Source: an uncultured Caryophanales bacterium | GTDB taxonomy: Bacteria; Bacillota_I; Bacilli_A; Acholeplasmatales; Anaeroplasmataceae | DNA: 64,000 bases | Direction: 5' to 3' | Assembly: GCA_946626535.1 (NCBI GenBank) | Contig: CAMOUK010000003.1 | Location: 21,445 to 85,444, forward strand | Part shown: piece after piece, positions 54,108-62,257 of the stretch | How positions within the stretch are numbered: the first letter of the stretch is position 1 | Layout of the letters: each line of letters opens with the position of its first letter | The notes under the pieces: generated by a model | The model's database searches: none | What the model was told of the DNA's origin: nothing | What the model saw: only the letters and a program-made list of their open reading frames with translations | Position numbers and translations under genes: made by a program

Positions 54108-55145
54108 ATGCAAAAATTAGTTGAATCAAACCAAGACGTTGTTAATGAAGTCGAACGTACAAAGTGGAAAAGAGTTCTTATTAATTTAGCTAAAGATTGG
54201 CGTTTGTATGTTTTACTAATTCCAATGTTAGCATTCTTGATTTGCTTCAAGTATAAGCCTATTTACGGTATATTAACCGGATTTAAGTGGGGCGATGATA
54301 CTAGCGCAATTTATAATCAGGAGTGGTGTGGTGCTTACTGGCTACAAGATATATTTGTAGGTGATCACCGGGGAGAATTCTGGAGAGCATTTAGAAATAC
54401 TTTTGTAAACAGTATGTATGGTTTAATTATTGGTTTCCCAATTCCAATTTTATTGGCGCTATTATTTAGTGAAGTAAAGATGGCAGGATATAGAAGTTTC
54501 TTACAAGTTGCTTCATATTTACCACACTTCGTATCTACAGTTGTTATGACATCAATTATTACATTATGGTGTAGTGGAGAAACAACAACTAGCGCAGGTG
54601 GTATTTTATATCAAATGTTTAAAAATATAGGTTGGGCAACAACAGATAGTGGAGAGCCTTACACAAGTTCAATTTTAACTGCTCCTAAGTTCTTTAGACC
54701 TATTTATCAGGTTTCAGGTATTTGGGAAGGTGCTGGTTATGGTTCAATTGTATATTTTGCTGCTATCCTAGCGATTTCTCCAACATCTTATGAAGCAGCA
54801 AGAATTGATGGTGCATCTAAATTACAACAAATTAGATATATTACATTCCCTGGTATGGCTCCAACTTTAACAATCATGTTAATTACTCGTGTTGGTCATA
54901 TTTTAAATATCGGATATGAAAAAGTATTGTTATTGATAGGCGATAAAGACAAAGCATGGGAGACAGGTGATGTTATTTCTACTTTAGTATATCGTATGTC
55001 TGGTAGAGATGCTGATAGCGCTGATGCTCACCCAATTGCGCAAATCGGTATTGTTGCTGACTTGTTCAATGCGATTATCGCTATGATTCTTGTATTAGGT
55101 GCTAACGCTATTAGTAGACGTGTATCATCTACTTCATTATTCTAG
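54108..55145 (+). CDS. ABC transporter permease, LplB/YtcP-type (oligosaccharide uptake)
   Basis: A 345-residue carbohydrate-uptake-1 permease: six helices and the cytoplasmic EAA loop EAARIDGASKLQQIRYITFPGM near residue 228-248 that docks the ATPase. The Lys-rich N-terminus and LIPMLAFLICFKYKPIYGI opening are typical of LplB homologues that import plant-derived oligosaccharides. The frame opens with GTG at 54099, but AAGGAAGG is 8 bases before the ATG at 54108, which is chosen. It pairs with the permease 18 bases downstream; the cognate ATPase is at 59910. Confidence 0.93.
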   Translation: MQKLVESNQDVVNEVERTKWKRVLINLAKDWRLYVLLIPMLAFLICFKYKPIYGILTGFKWGDDTSAIYNQEWCGAYWLQDIFVGDHRGEFWRAFRNTFVNSMYGLIIGFPIPILLALLFSEVKMAGYRSFLQVASYLPHFVSTVVMTSIITLWCSGETTTSAGGILYQMFKNIGWATTDSGEPYTSSILTAPKFFRPIYQVSGIWEGAGYGSIVYFAAILAISPTSYEAARIDGASKLQQIRYITFPGMAPTLTIMLITRVGHILNIGYEKVLLLIGDKDKAWETGDVISTLVYRMSGRDADSADAHPIAQIGIVADLFNAIIAMILVLGANAISRRVSSTSLF

Positions 55146-55163
55146 TAGGAGGTATATGATTTT

Positions 55164-56018
55164 ATGATGAAAAGACTAGACAGGACAGAAGTTATATTTA
55201 AGGTAATGTCCTATGTATTATTAACAATTTTTGCGTTATGTTGTTTATATCCGTTTGTATATATTTTATCAAGTTCAATTTCAGATAAGGCATCAGTAGA
55301 TGCAGGTACTGTATATTTATGGCCAACTTCTTTTCAATTCAATACATATTTAGATGTATTTACTCAAAAGCAATTCTGGTTGGCATATTGTAACTCATTC
55401 TATATTACAATGTATGGTACTTTGGTATCAATGCTAGTTGCAATTACTGGTGCATATGCACTTTCTAAGCCAAGATTAATGTTTGGTAGAGGATTCAATT
55501 TTATGCTAGTATTTACAATGTGGTTTAATGCTGGTATGATTCCTAACTTACAAAACTTCTTGAGCTTTGGTGTAACTACTCGTGAAATGTTTATTATTGC
55601 TTTAGGTTTCAATGCATTCAATATTATCTTATTGAGAAACTACTTTAGTGGTATCCCATCAGAAATAGAGGAAGCAGCTACAATTGATGGTGCAACTGAA
55701 TTCCAATTATTAACAAAGGTGTATATGCCAATGTCAAAGTCATCAATTGTTACAGTAGCGATGTTCTATGCTGTATCACGTTGGAACGGCTATATTTGGG
55801 CACAAATGCTACTAGGAACTAATGACCAACCATTACAAGTATTTATTAAAGTTACTTTAAAGAAACTTTTAGCACAGGAAGGTGGAGACCTTAATTACTC
55901 AGTGTACTCATTACAGTACGCATTTATAGTATGTTCTATCATTCCTGTCATCGTTATTTATCCTAAGCTACAAAAGTACTTTGCAGCCGGAGTTAACGTT
56001 GGCGGAGTTAAAGAATAA
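55164..56018 (+). CDS. ABC transporter permease, YtcP/LplC-type (oligosaccharide uptake)
   Basis: 284 residues with six helices and the EAA loop EEAATIDGATEFQLLTKVYMPMSKS (about 171-195). It is the second subunit of the transmembrane channel with the preceding gene. The AGGAGG site lies 11 bases before the first of two adjacent ATG codons. The binding protein follows 30 bases later, giving the usual permease-permease-binding protein order, here with the acetylesterase and a membrane protein ahead. Confidence 0.93.
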   Translation: MMKRLDRTEVIFKVMSYVLLTIFALCCLYPFVYILSSSISDKASVDAGTVYLWPTSFQFNTYLDVFTQKQFWLAYCNSFYITMYGTLVSMLVAITGAYALSKPRLMFGRGFNFMLVFTMWFNAGMIPNLQNFLSFGVTTREMFIIALGFNAFNIILLRNYFSGIPSEIEEAATIDGATEFQLLTKVYMPMSKSSIVTVAMFYAVSRWNGYIWAQMLLGTNDQPLQVFIKVTLKKLLAQEGGDLNYSVYSLQYAFIVCSIIPVIVIYPKLQKYFAAGVNVGGVKE

Positions 56019-56048
56019 AAAAAGATAGAAAGAAGGAAAAGGAGAAAA

Positions 56049-58454
56049 ATGAAAAAGAAAAAAATTCTAATTACTTCATTAGCAGCTACTGTTGGTTTAA
56101 CATTAGCAGGCTGTAATGGAGGAGGAACAACTGGAGGCTCATTAGCTACAACTACTCATACTTATACTGAAGCTCCAGCTGACCAAACTTATGATAAGTT
56201 AGGGGATGTAAATGTATTCCTTAACTACGCGGGTACTTCAGGTGTAACATATCGTGGAACTGAAGCATTCACTAACGTTGTTGATGGTGTTACTTATAAC
56301 GAAGGTACTTTATTACCTACATGGAAGGCATTTGGTGATAAGACTGGCTTAAACATCGTTGATGTTGCAACTTATTCAACAAGTACAGATGATGATACAT
56401 TTAATGCTGTATCTGCAAAGGGTTATGTTGGCGAAGGTAATAAGAAGATCGACTTATTCTACACTACAACTGCACATATTAATAATGATATGGGCGCTAA
56501 TAATGCTGTAGATTTAGAAGCTAATCTTGACAAAATGCCTAATTTAAAGGAGTATTTAAGAAAAAATCCAACTGTTCATAAAACATTATTAAAATCAGGC
56601 AAAATGTTCTATGCACCATATTTCGACGGATATAATGACGTTGAAAGAATGTTCATGATGGATACTTCATTAGTTGAAAAAGTATTAGACGTTACAAGCT
56701 TTGATGCTTTCGATACTACAATTAATGGTGGTAAGAATCCAGCTGCAAACGTAGTTCAAAGTGGTACTTATACTCCATATATCGATGCTGAAAATAACTA
56801 TGCAGCTGATACAACTATTAAAGTATTAAAGAATAATGCTGTTCAAGAAATAACAGTTAAAAAAGTTAAAAATATTATTGTTAGACAAAATGAAAAATTA
56901 CAAGCTGATGCTGGTGTAACTGGTAAGGATCTTGCTAAGCAATTCCAAGACTATCTAAAAGAAGCATATGGCGATTATGTTGGTGAAGGCAAAGTATTCG
57001 CTAAGTATTCTGATATTTTCTGTTCAGAATCAGCAGCATATAACTCAGATGAATTAATCGCTTTAATGCGTGTTGTTAAGGCTAACCCAGGTGTAATTTC
57101 TGGTGATGCTAATGCTGAAGTTGAAACATTATTCCCACGTGGTGAAGCTGATAACCGTGTTGAAAATATCGCAGACTTCATGCAAGTTTGGGGCGTATTT
57201 GGTATGACTTCTAAGAAGGATATGTTATACTTCTTACAAGATGGTACTTTAAATGATGCTGCTACAACTCCTGCAACATATGATGGTTTACAAAAACTAT
57301 CTCAAATTTATGATGAAGGTTTAATTTTAACAGAATTCTGGTTAAAGCCATCTTCAACTGCAAATGGTACTAAATATCTTGATAAGTATTTCAAGAAGAA
57401 TGCTAGTGATTTCGGATTTGGTTTATTAATGTATGATTACTGTGCAGCTCAAGCTCAAGGTAATGATATGGTTGATGGTATTGGTACAGACCGTAAAGTT
57501 ACAGGATTCACTGGATATAAAGGTGAAGTTAAAGGTATTAGACCTATTTTACCTCCAGTAGCATGGTGGAATAATGGCACAACTGCTAAATATGATGCTC
57601 CATTATCAGATCATACTGGTAAGACTTTATTACGTTACTCTGAAGAAAATAGAGCATTAAAGAATACTGCATGGTGTATTCCTGCTACAGCTGAACATAA
57701 AGAGGCTGCATTCAGATTAATGGATTATATGTTCAGTGAAAAGGGTGCATTAATTCAAGACTTTGGTCCTGAAGCATATTGGCAAAAGCCAAACCTAGCT
57801 AAAGGTGATAAGTTAGCTGCAAATTTAACATTTGATTCTAAGAAGGCATATGTTGCTACAGATATCGTTTCTGGTGAATTAGCTCCAGTTATTTCTGATG
57901 CTACTAAGGCTATGATTGCTGAAATGTCAAAGCAAAAGAAAGATTTCTGGTCATTTATGCGTGAATATATCGGTTCAACTCATGGTGTTGGTCATGTAAG
58001 ATCAAAGGCTTTACAAGTTGAATCTACAAATGAGTATGGTCAAAAAGGTTTAATTGCTTTACAAACTGCAATTGATAAAGGTGTTGTAATTGCTTCTAGA
58101 GTTGATAAAGTTCCAGGAACTAACACTTGGGATACTACAGTACCTTCAGCTGGTTGGAAGTCAATTAAAGATGCTGATGGTGCAACAGATTACAAGAATT
58201 TAACAAAATTCTGGGAAGCTAAGAAGTTGTCAGCAGAACCTACTGGTTGGGTATTTGTTGTAAAAGAAAAAGCTGGTAAGGATTTAACTAGCGTTGCTGT
58301 TGGTAACTTAAGTGGTACTGATTACACTTACGGTGATGTTTTAAATGAAATGACTGCTAAGAATAAGATTTACTTATATCAACAAGCAAGTTCAGTTGCA
58401 AAGGCTGGTTTAGCAGCAGACTGCATTCCAGATTATGCAAGAACAGAAGAATAA
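56049..58454 (+). CDS. Oligosaccharide-binding lipoprotein of the pectin ABC transporter
   Basis: An 801-residue extracytoplasmic solute-binding lipoprotein: signal peptide with LAGC, Cys at residue 22. The mature part is an LplA/YtcQ-like (cluster D) periplasmic-binding fold: NVFLNYAGTSGV..., DLEANLDKMPNLKEYLRKNPTV, MFYAPYFDGYN, WCIPATAEHKEAAFRLMDYMFSEKGALIQDFG. At about 800 residues it is clearly longer than the 450-560 typical of this family, with an insertion or extra lobe around 210-330 and the C-terminal 150 residues. AAAGGAGAAAA precedes the ATG. It presents pectic oligosaccharides to the two permeases. Confidence 0.93.
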   Translation: MKKKKILITSLAATVGLTLAGCNGGGTTGGSLATTTHTYTEAPADQTYDKLGDVNVFLNYAGTSGVTYRGTEAFTNVVDGVTYNEGTLLPTWKAFGDKTGLNIVDVATYSTSTDDDTFNAVSAKGYVGEGNKKIDLFYTTTAHINNDMGANNAVDLEANLDKMPNLKEYLRKNPTVHKTLLKSGKMFYAPYFDGYNDVERMFMMDTSLVEKVLDVTSFDAFDTTINGGKNPAANVVQSGTYTPYIDAENNYAADTTIKVLKNNAVQEITVKKVKNIIVRQNEKLQADAGVTGKDLAKQFQDYLKEAYGDYVGEGKVFAKYSDIFCSESAAYNSDELIALMRVVKANPGVISGDANAEVETLFPRGEADNRVENIADFMQVWGVFGMTSKKDMLYFLQDGTLNDAATTPATYDGLQKLSQIYDEGLILTEFWLKPSSTANGTKYLDKYFKKNASDFGFGLLMYDYCAAQAQGNDMVDGIGTDRKVTGFTGYKGEVKGIRPILPPVAWWNNGTTAKYDAPLSDHTGKTLLRYSEENRALKNTAWCIPATAEHKEAAFRLMDYMFSEKGALIQDFGPEAYWQKPNLAKGDKLAANLTFDSKKAYVATDIVSGELAPVISDATKAMIAEMSKQKKDFWSFMREYIGSTHGVGHVRSKALQVESTNEYGQKGLIALQTAIDKGVVIASRVDKVPGTNTWDTTVPSAGWKSIKDADGATDYKNLTKFWEAKKLSAEPTGWVFVVKEKAGKDLTSVAVGNLSGTDYTYGDVLNEMTAKNKIYLYQQASSVAKAGLAADCIPDYARTEE

Positions 58455-58492
58455 TTTAATCCTGTAAATTATAAAATTAGTGTAGTTTTTTT

Positions 58493-58525
58493 CGGTGAGT
58501 GGTACTAATTAAATACCACTCACTG
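58493..58525 (+). other. Long mRNA stem-loop after the binding-protein gene
   Basis: A 12-bp stem (58493-58504 with 58514-58525, one G-T pair), 9-base loop, not followed by a T run. Such stems often protect the upstream binding-protein mRNA or reduce distal expression, consistent with the downstream genes being lower-level components. Confidence 0.7.
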
Positions 58526-58552
58526 AAATTGACTATTTTAGGAGGTTAAAAA

Positions 58553-59290
58553 ATGAAATTTTTAACAAATCATAGTAAAATTTTTTATATTATTTTTATT
58601 GCATTAGTTGGAGCATTACTTATTTCTGCAACAGTTTATGCTTCAAATTATGTACATATACATGTGTTTTATGATATTTCGAATGGGACAAAAGTAGTTT
58701 CTAGTGATTTATCTAATAGCGTAGGTTATAACAATGAGTATTTATATGCTTTTTTTGAAGATGGTAAATTAGTAGCTAATGGATACTCAAATAATTTTGA
58801 TACCTATGTTCCTGTTGTTTTAGAATTCCAAGACAAATTAAATGCTTTTAATACATTATTTGTTTCATTAGAATTTGCATGCGTTGCTTGTATAGCTATT
58901 CTATTTGTATTAGCTAACCATAGTAGAAGAATTTATTATAACAGCAATCTTGTAGGTGGTATACTTATTCCTTTAGCTGTTATTGTTATGAATTTGGTAT
59001 TATTATTTCAAAATTTATCTTTAATGGGTATATTTAATAAGAATTATGAGTTGTTTAATATTGTTGCAGTATTACAAAATCCAAAATATGGTTATTTAGC
59101 AGATCAAAAGAGTGGACTTGATGGTATTTCACAATGGTTCAATTGTAATTCTATTACATTTATTGTTTATATGAGTTTATTTATTGTAGTTATTGCTTAC
59201 TCAGCATTTATGGCTATATATTCTATTTTGAAATATAAAGCTACTGCTGAAGAAAGAAAAAATATATTAGAAAAGGTGGTAACTAAATAA
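58553..59290 (+). CDS. Four-helix membrane protein of the pectin locus, unknown function
   Basis: 245 residues with transmembrane segments at about 8-31, 101-121, 131-152 and 201-225. Between the first two lies an extracytoplasmic segment of about 65 residues (VHIHVFYDISNGTKVV... to VVLEFQ). AGGAGG precedes the ATG. The stop overlaps the next ATG by one base (TAATG), so it is coupled to the 59290 gene. It is located between the binding protein and the ATPase. No family recognised. Confidence 0.7.
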   Translation: MKFLTNHSKIFYIIFIALVGALLISATVYASNYVHIHVFYDISNGTKVVSSDLSNSVGYNNEYLYAFFEDGKLVANGYSNNFDTYVPVVLEFQDKLNAFNTLFVSLEFACVACIAILFVLANHSRRIYYNSNLVGGILIPLAVIVMNLVLLFQNLSLMGIFNKNYELFNIVAVLQNPKYGYLADQKSGLDGISQWFNCNSITFIVYMSLFIVVIAYSAFMAIYSILKYKATAEERKNILEKVVTK

Positions 59291-59895
59291 TGATTAATGA
59301 GATTGAAAATAAAAATTCACTAAATGAAATGTCTGATTTAGAGCATGATAAGAATCAGCTTGAAATGATGCGTTATAGAGTGAATAGTTTATCTTATACA
59401 TTAGGTATGGTAGGCATTCTATTAAGTATGCTTGGTGCATTTGTGCTATTGAATAGTATGAATCCAAATAATGCTTTAGTTATTGTCAAAATATTAGTTA
59501 ATATCGCTATTTTATTAGGTGGTTTCTTATGCGTTGAAAAGACAAAGCACTATTCAAAACCTGCATCTTTTGGATTGATTGGATTTGGTGCTGTTTGTGT
59601 AATACGTATGTTTGTATATCCTTTAATTATTATGACAAATTACAGTAAATATGTTTCTGCTAGAAATGCTGGAACTAGTACTGTTGAATTTGAAAAGTGG
59701 CTAGGTAAAACTATTACTGGTTATTATACAAATGGTGCAGTAAGATGGTTAGACCACAGCGGTACAACAAGAGGAATTTTAGCTATGGTATTGTTAGCAG
59801 GTGCTGCTGCATGCTTAATTGCTGCTGGTATTATTGGATTTATTCGTTCAACAAAATTAACTAACTATTTAAATAGTTTAAACCAAGAGAAGTAG
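59290..59895 (+). CDS. Four- to five-helix membrane protein of the pectin locus, unknown function
   Basis: 201 residues; a 30-residue charged N-terminus (NEIENKNSLNEMSDLEHDKN...), then helices at about 34-55, 62-78, 95-115 and 157-182. An extracytoplasmic loop (about 118-155) carries KWLGKTITGYYTNGAVRWLDHSGTTR. It is translationally coupled to the preceding gene and followed 14 bases later by the ATPase. No family recognised. Confidence 0.7.
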   Translation: MINEIENKNSLNEMSDLEHDKNQLEMMRYRVNSLSYTLGMVGILLSMLGAFVLLNSMNPNNALVIVKILVNIAILLGGFLCVEKTKHYSKPASFGLIGFGAVCVIRMFVYPLIIMTNYSKYVSARNAGTSTVEFEKWLGKTITGYYTNGAVRWLDHSGTTRGILAMVLLAGAAACLIAAGIIGFIRSTKLTNYLNSLNQEK

Positions 59896-59909
59896 GAGGA
59901 TAGAATTAT

Positions 59910-61010
59910 ATGGCTTCTGATGTTATTTTAAGAGACGTTAACAAGGTTTATCCTAATGGCTTCCATGCTGTTTATGATTTTAATATTGAAATTCAAAAAG
60001 GTGAGTTTATTGTACTTTGTGGTCCATCAGGATGTGGTAAGTCAACTACATTACGTATGATTGCCGGTTTAGAAGAAATTTCTTCTGGTGACCTAGAAAT
60101 CAATGGCAAGAAAGTAAATAATGTTGCACCTAAGGATAGAGATATCGCTATGGTATTCCAAAATTATGCGTTATATGCACATATGACAGTTTACCATAAT
60201 ATGGCTTTCTCACTTACAATTAGAAAAGTAGATCCAGTTGAAATTCATGCAAGAGTTATGAAGGCTGCTGAGATATTAGGTTTAGTTCCTTATTTAAATA
60301 GAAAACCTAAGCAATTATCTGGTGGTCAACGTCAAAGAGTTGCTTTAGGTCGTGCAATTGTTCGTGACCCAGTAGTATTCTTACTAGATGAACCACTATC
60401 TAATCTAGATGCTAAGCTACGTGGATCAATGCGTAAGGAATTAATGCAATTACATGAAAGATTGAATGCTACATTTGTTTATGTAACACATGATCAAATT
60501 GAGGCTTTAACTTTAGCTACTAGAATTGTAGTTATGAAGGATGGTTATGTTCAACAAATAGCTACACCAAAGGAAATGTTTGATAAACCTGAAAACTTAT
60601 TCGTTGCAGGATTTATTGGAACACCTCCAATGAATTTTACAAATGGTACAATTGATGACAATTGTGAATATTTTGAACAAGCTACTGGTTTGAAGTTAAA
60701 ACTAACTCCACATCAAACAGAGATTCTTGCTAATTATGCTGGAAAGCCAGTTATTATGGCTTCTCGTTCTGAATATATTTTCGTTGATGATGCAAATTTA
60801 GCAAAGAATAAAGAATCACAATTTGACTTAGAAGTAGATTATACAGAATTTTTAGGTTCTTACAATCTAATTTATGGTACTTTTGGTGGAGAAAATGTTA
60901 TCGCTAAAGTTTATAGCAGAAACGAAATTACAGAGAAAAAGATTAAAGCTTGTTTCGATATGTCAAGAGTTCATTTCTTCGATGTAGAAACAACTAAGAG
61001 AATTAGATAA
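59910..61010 (+). CDS. msmX: MsmX/UgpC-type ABC transporter ATPase for sugar uptake
   Basis: A 366-residue carbohydrate-uptake ATPase. Walker A GPSGCGKST at 38-46, Q-loop in FQNYALY, signature LSGGQ at 136-140, Walker B LLDEP with D160 and E161, D-loop SNLDAKLR and H-loop VTHDQ near 190-200. A MalK-like C-terminal regulatory domain with TOBE elements fills about 235-366. It powers the LplB/YtcP permeases 4 kb upstream in the same operon; in Bacillus one MsmX serves several sugar transporters. AGGAGG is present before the ATG. Confidence 0.96.
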   Translation: MASDVILRDVNKVYPNGFHAVYDFNIEIQKGEFIVLCGPSGCGKSTTLRMIAGLEEISSGDLEINGKKVNNVAPKDRDIAMVFQNYALYAHMTVYHNMAFSLTIRKVDPVEIHARVMKAAEILGLVPYLNRKPKQLSGGQRQRVALGRAIVRDPVVFLLDEPLSNLDAKLRGSMRKELMQLHERLNATFVYVTHDQIEALTLATRIVVMKDGYVQQIATPKEMFDKPENLFVAGFIGTPPMNFTNGTIDDNCEYFEQATGLKLKLTPHQTEILANYAGKPVIMASRSEYIFVDDANLAKNKESQFDLEVDYTEFLGSYNLIYGTFGGENVIAKVYSRNEITEKKIKACFDMSRVHFFDVETTKRIR

Positions 61011-61021
61011 GGAGGGGCAAT

Positions 61022-61663
61022 ATGGAGAATAGAGATACTTCAAGATATGAGGAAATGCCCCAAAAGCAAAATCCTTTTGTTAGAGTTTTAAAGATGTTTG
61101 GAAAATATCTAAAAGGTGTTGGATATGATTTTATTACATCATTTAAATTTAATAATATGAAATTACCAGGATGGCTTATTGCCTTACCTGGTGTCCTAAT
61201 TGGATTCTTTTTAATGTTCCATGCCCCAGTTATTAAATCATTTGGTTGGACAGCTAGACAATTTGATGGAAGCGGTATTGTAACTGTTTCATATTTAGAT
61301 TTCGATTTTTCTGGTATAGTATTATTCCTATTAATGCTATTTGGTATATTGAATATATTTACTGCTGCTTCAGTAATGAAAAAGAAGAATTTAGGATCAG
61401 TAATTACTGCTACTATAACAACATTTGTTATTGTTGTTTGTGGAGCATTATATTTATTCTTAATTTTCTATTTCAAGAACTTAGTTGATAATGGTTCAGT
61501 TACAATATTAGGTGATAATAATGAGCCATTGGAAAGATTAGATTTTGATATTAACTATATTATGTCTATCTTATCAGTTGTAATTTCAATGGTATCATCT
61601 GTTGCTGGTGTAGTTTTAGGATTTATATTCTATGATAGAACTTATGAAAAGGTAGATAGATAA
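61022..61663 (+). CDS. Four-helix membrane protein of the pectin locus, unknown function
   Basis: 213 residues. A charged N-terminal cytoplasmic part (about 1-45, ENRDTSRYEEMPQKQNPF) precedes helices at about 50-65, 92-112, 122-145 and 178-203. The entry into the first helix (KLPGWLIALPGVLIGFF) resembles KIPSWLIILVLKFWAAA in the next gene, so the two may be distant paralogues. GGAGGGG precedes the ATG; 11 bases after the ATPase gene and 9 before the next. No family recognised. Confidence 0.7.
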   Translation: MENRDTSRYEEMPQKQNPFVRVLKMFGKYLKGVGYDFITSFKFNNMKLPGWLIALPGVLIGFFLMFHAPVIKSFGWTARQFDGSGIVTVSYLDFDFSGIVLFLLMLFGILNIFTAASVMKKKNLGSVITATITTFVIVVCGALYLFLIFYFKNLVDNGSVTILGDNNEPLERLDFDINYIMSILSVVISMVSSVAGVVLGFIFYDRTYEKVDR

Positions 61664-61672
61664 AGAATTAAA

Positions 61673-62257
61673 ATGAGAAGAAAAGAAGATAAATCATATG
61701 ATGAAATAAATCCATATCAAGTGGATAAGTTATCTAAAATTCCATCATGGTTAATCATTCTTGTATTGAAATTTTGGGCAGCGGCAGCTGCCATTTTCTT
61801 TATGGGAATTGGTGGTGTTCCAGTAATGAATTTTAGTGAATTAAATTCAGAAGATCCATATGTAATTATGTCTCAAAGTTTTTCGCTAATTGTTTTATTT
61901 GGATTGTTTTTGGCAATTTTTACTACTTATGTAGTTAGACCATATACAAGACTTATGCATAATAGAAGAAATAACGCTTTTAGATATAATTTAGTAAATT
62001 GTAAGGGGTTTAAGGCCTTTGTACTTAATATCCTTTATAATTTTCCTTTGTCTTTAATATTGTTTTTTGTAACAGTATTTTTAGGACAACATCACTTAGT
62101 ATGGGATCCATTTGGAACATCAGGTGGTGTAGGTATTGAACCTTTTACATATGCATTATCATATTTAATCGTAGATGGTATAGTAATTGTTATTAAAAAT
62201 GTTATTTGGATTATTTACCAAAGAGTTAAATATAATAAACAAATAAAGGAGGCATAA
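61673..62257 (+). CDS. Four-helix membrane protein of the pectin locus, unknown function
   Basis: 194 residues with a charged N-terminus (KEDKSYDEINPYQ), then helices at about 25-48, 68-88, 115-136 and 158-180, and a basic C-terminus. A loop with GQHHLVWDPFGTSGGVGIEPF is found between the last two helices. There is little SD signal before this ATG (AAAGAATTAAAATG), so translation may depend on coupling to the upstream gene. Its stop codon is followed directly by the polygalacturonase ATG. No family recognised. Confidence 0.7.
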   Translation: MRRKEDKSYDEINPYQVDKLSKIPSWLIILVLKFWAAAAAIFFMGIGGVPVMNFSELNSEDPYVIMSQSFSLIVLFGLFLAIFTTYVVRPYTRLMHNRRNNAFRYNLVNCKGFKAFVLNILYNFPLSLILFFVTVFLGQHHLVWDPFGTSGGVGIEPFTYALSYLIVDGIVIVIKNVIWIIYQRVKYNKQIKEA

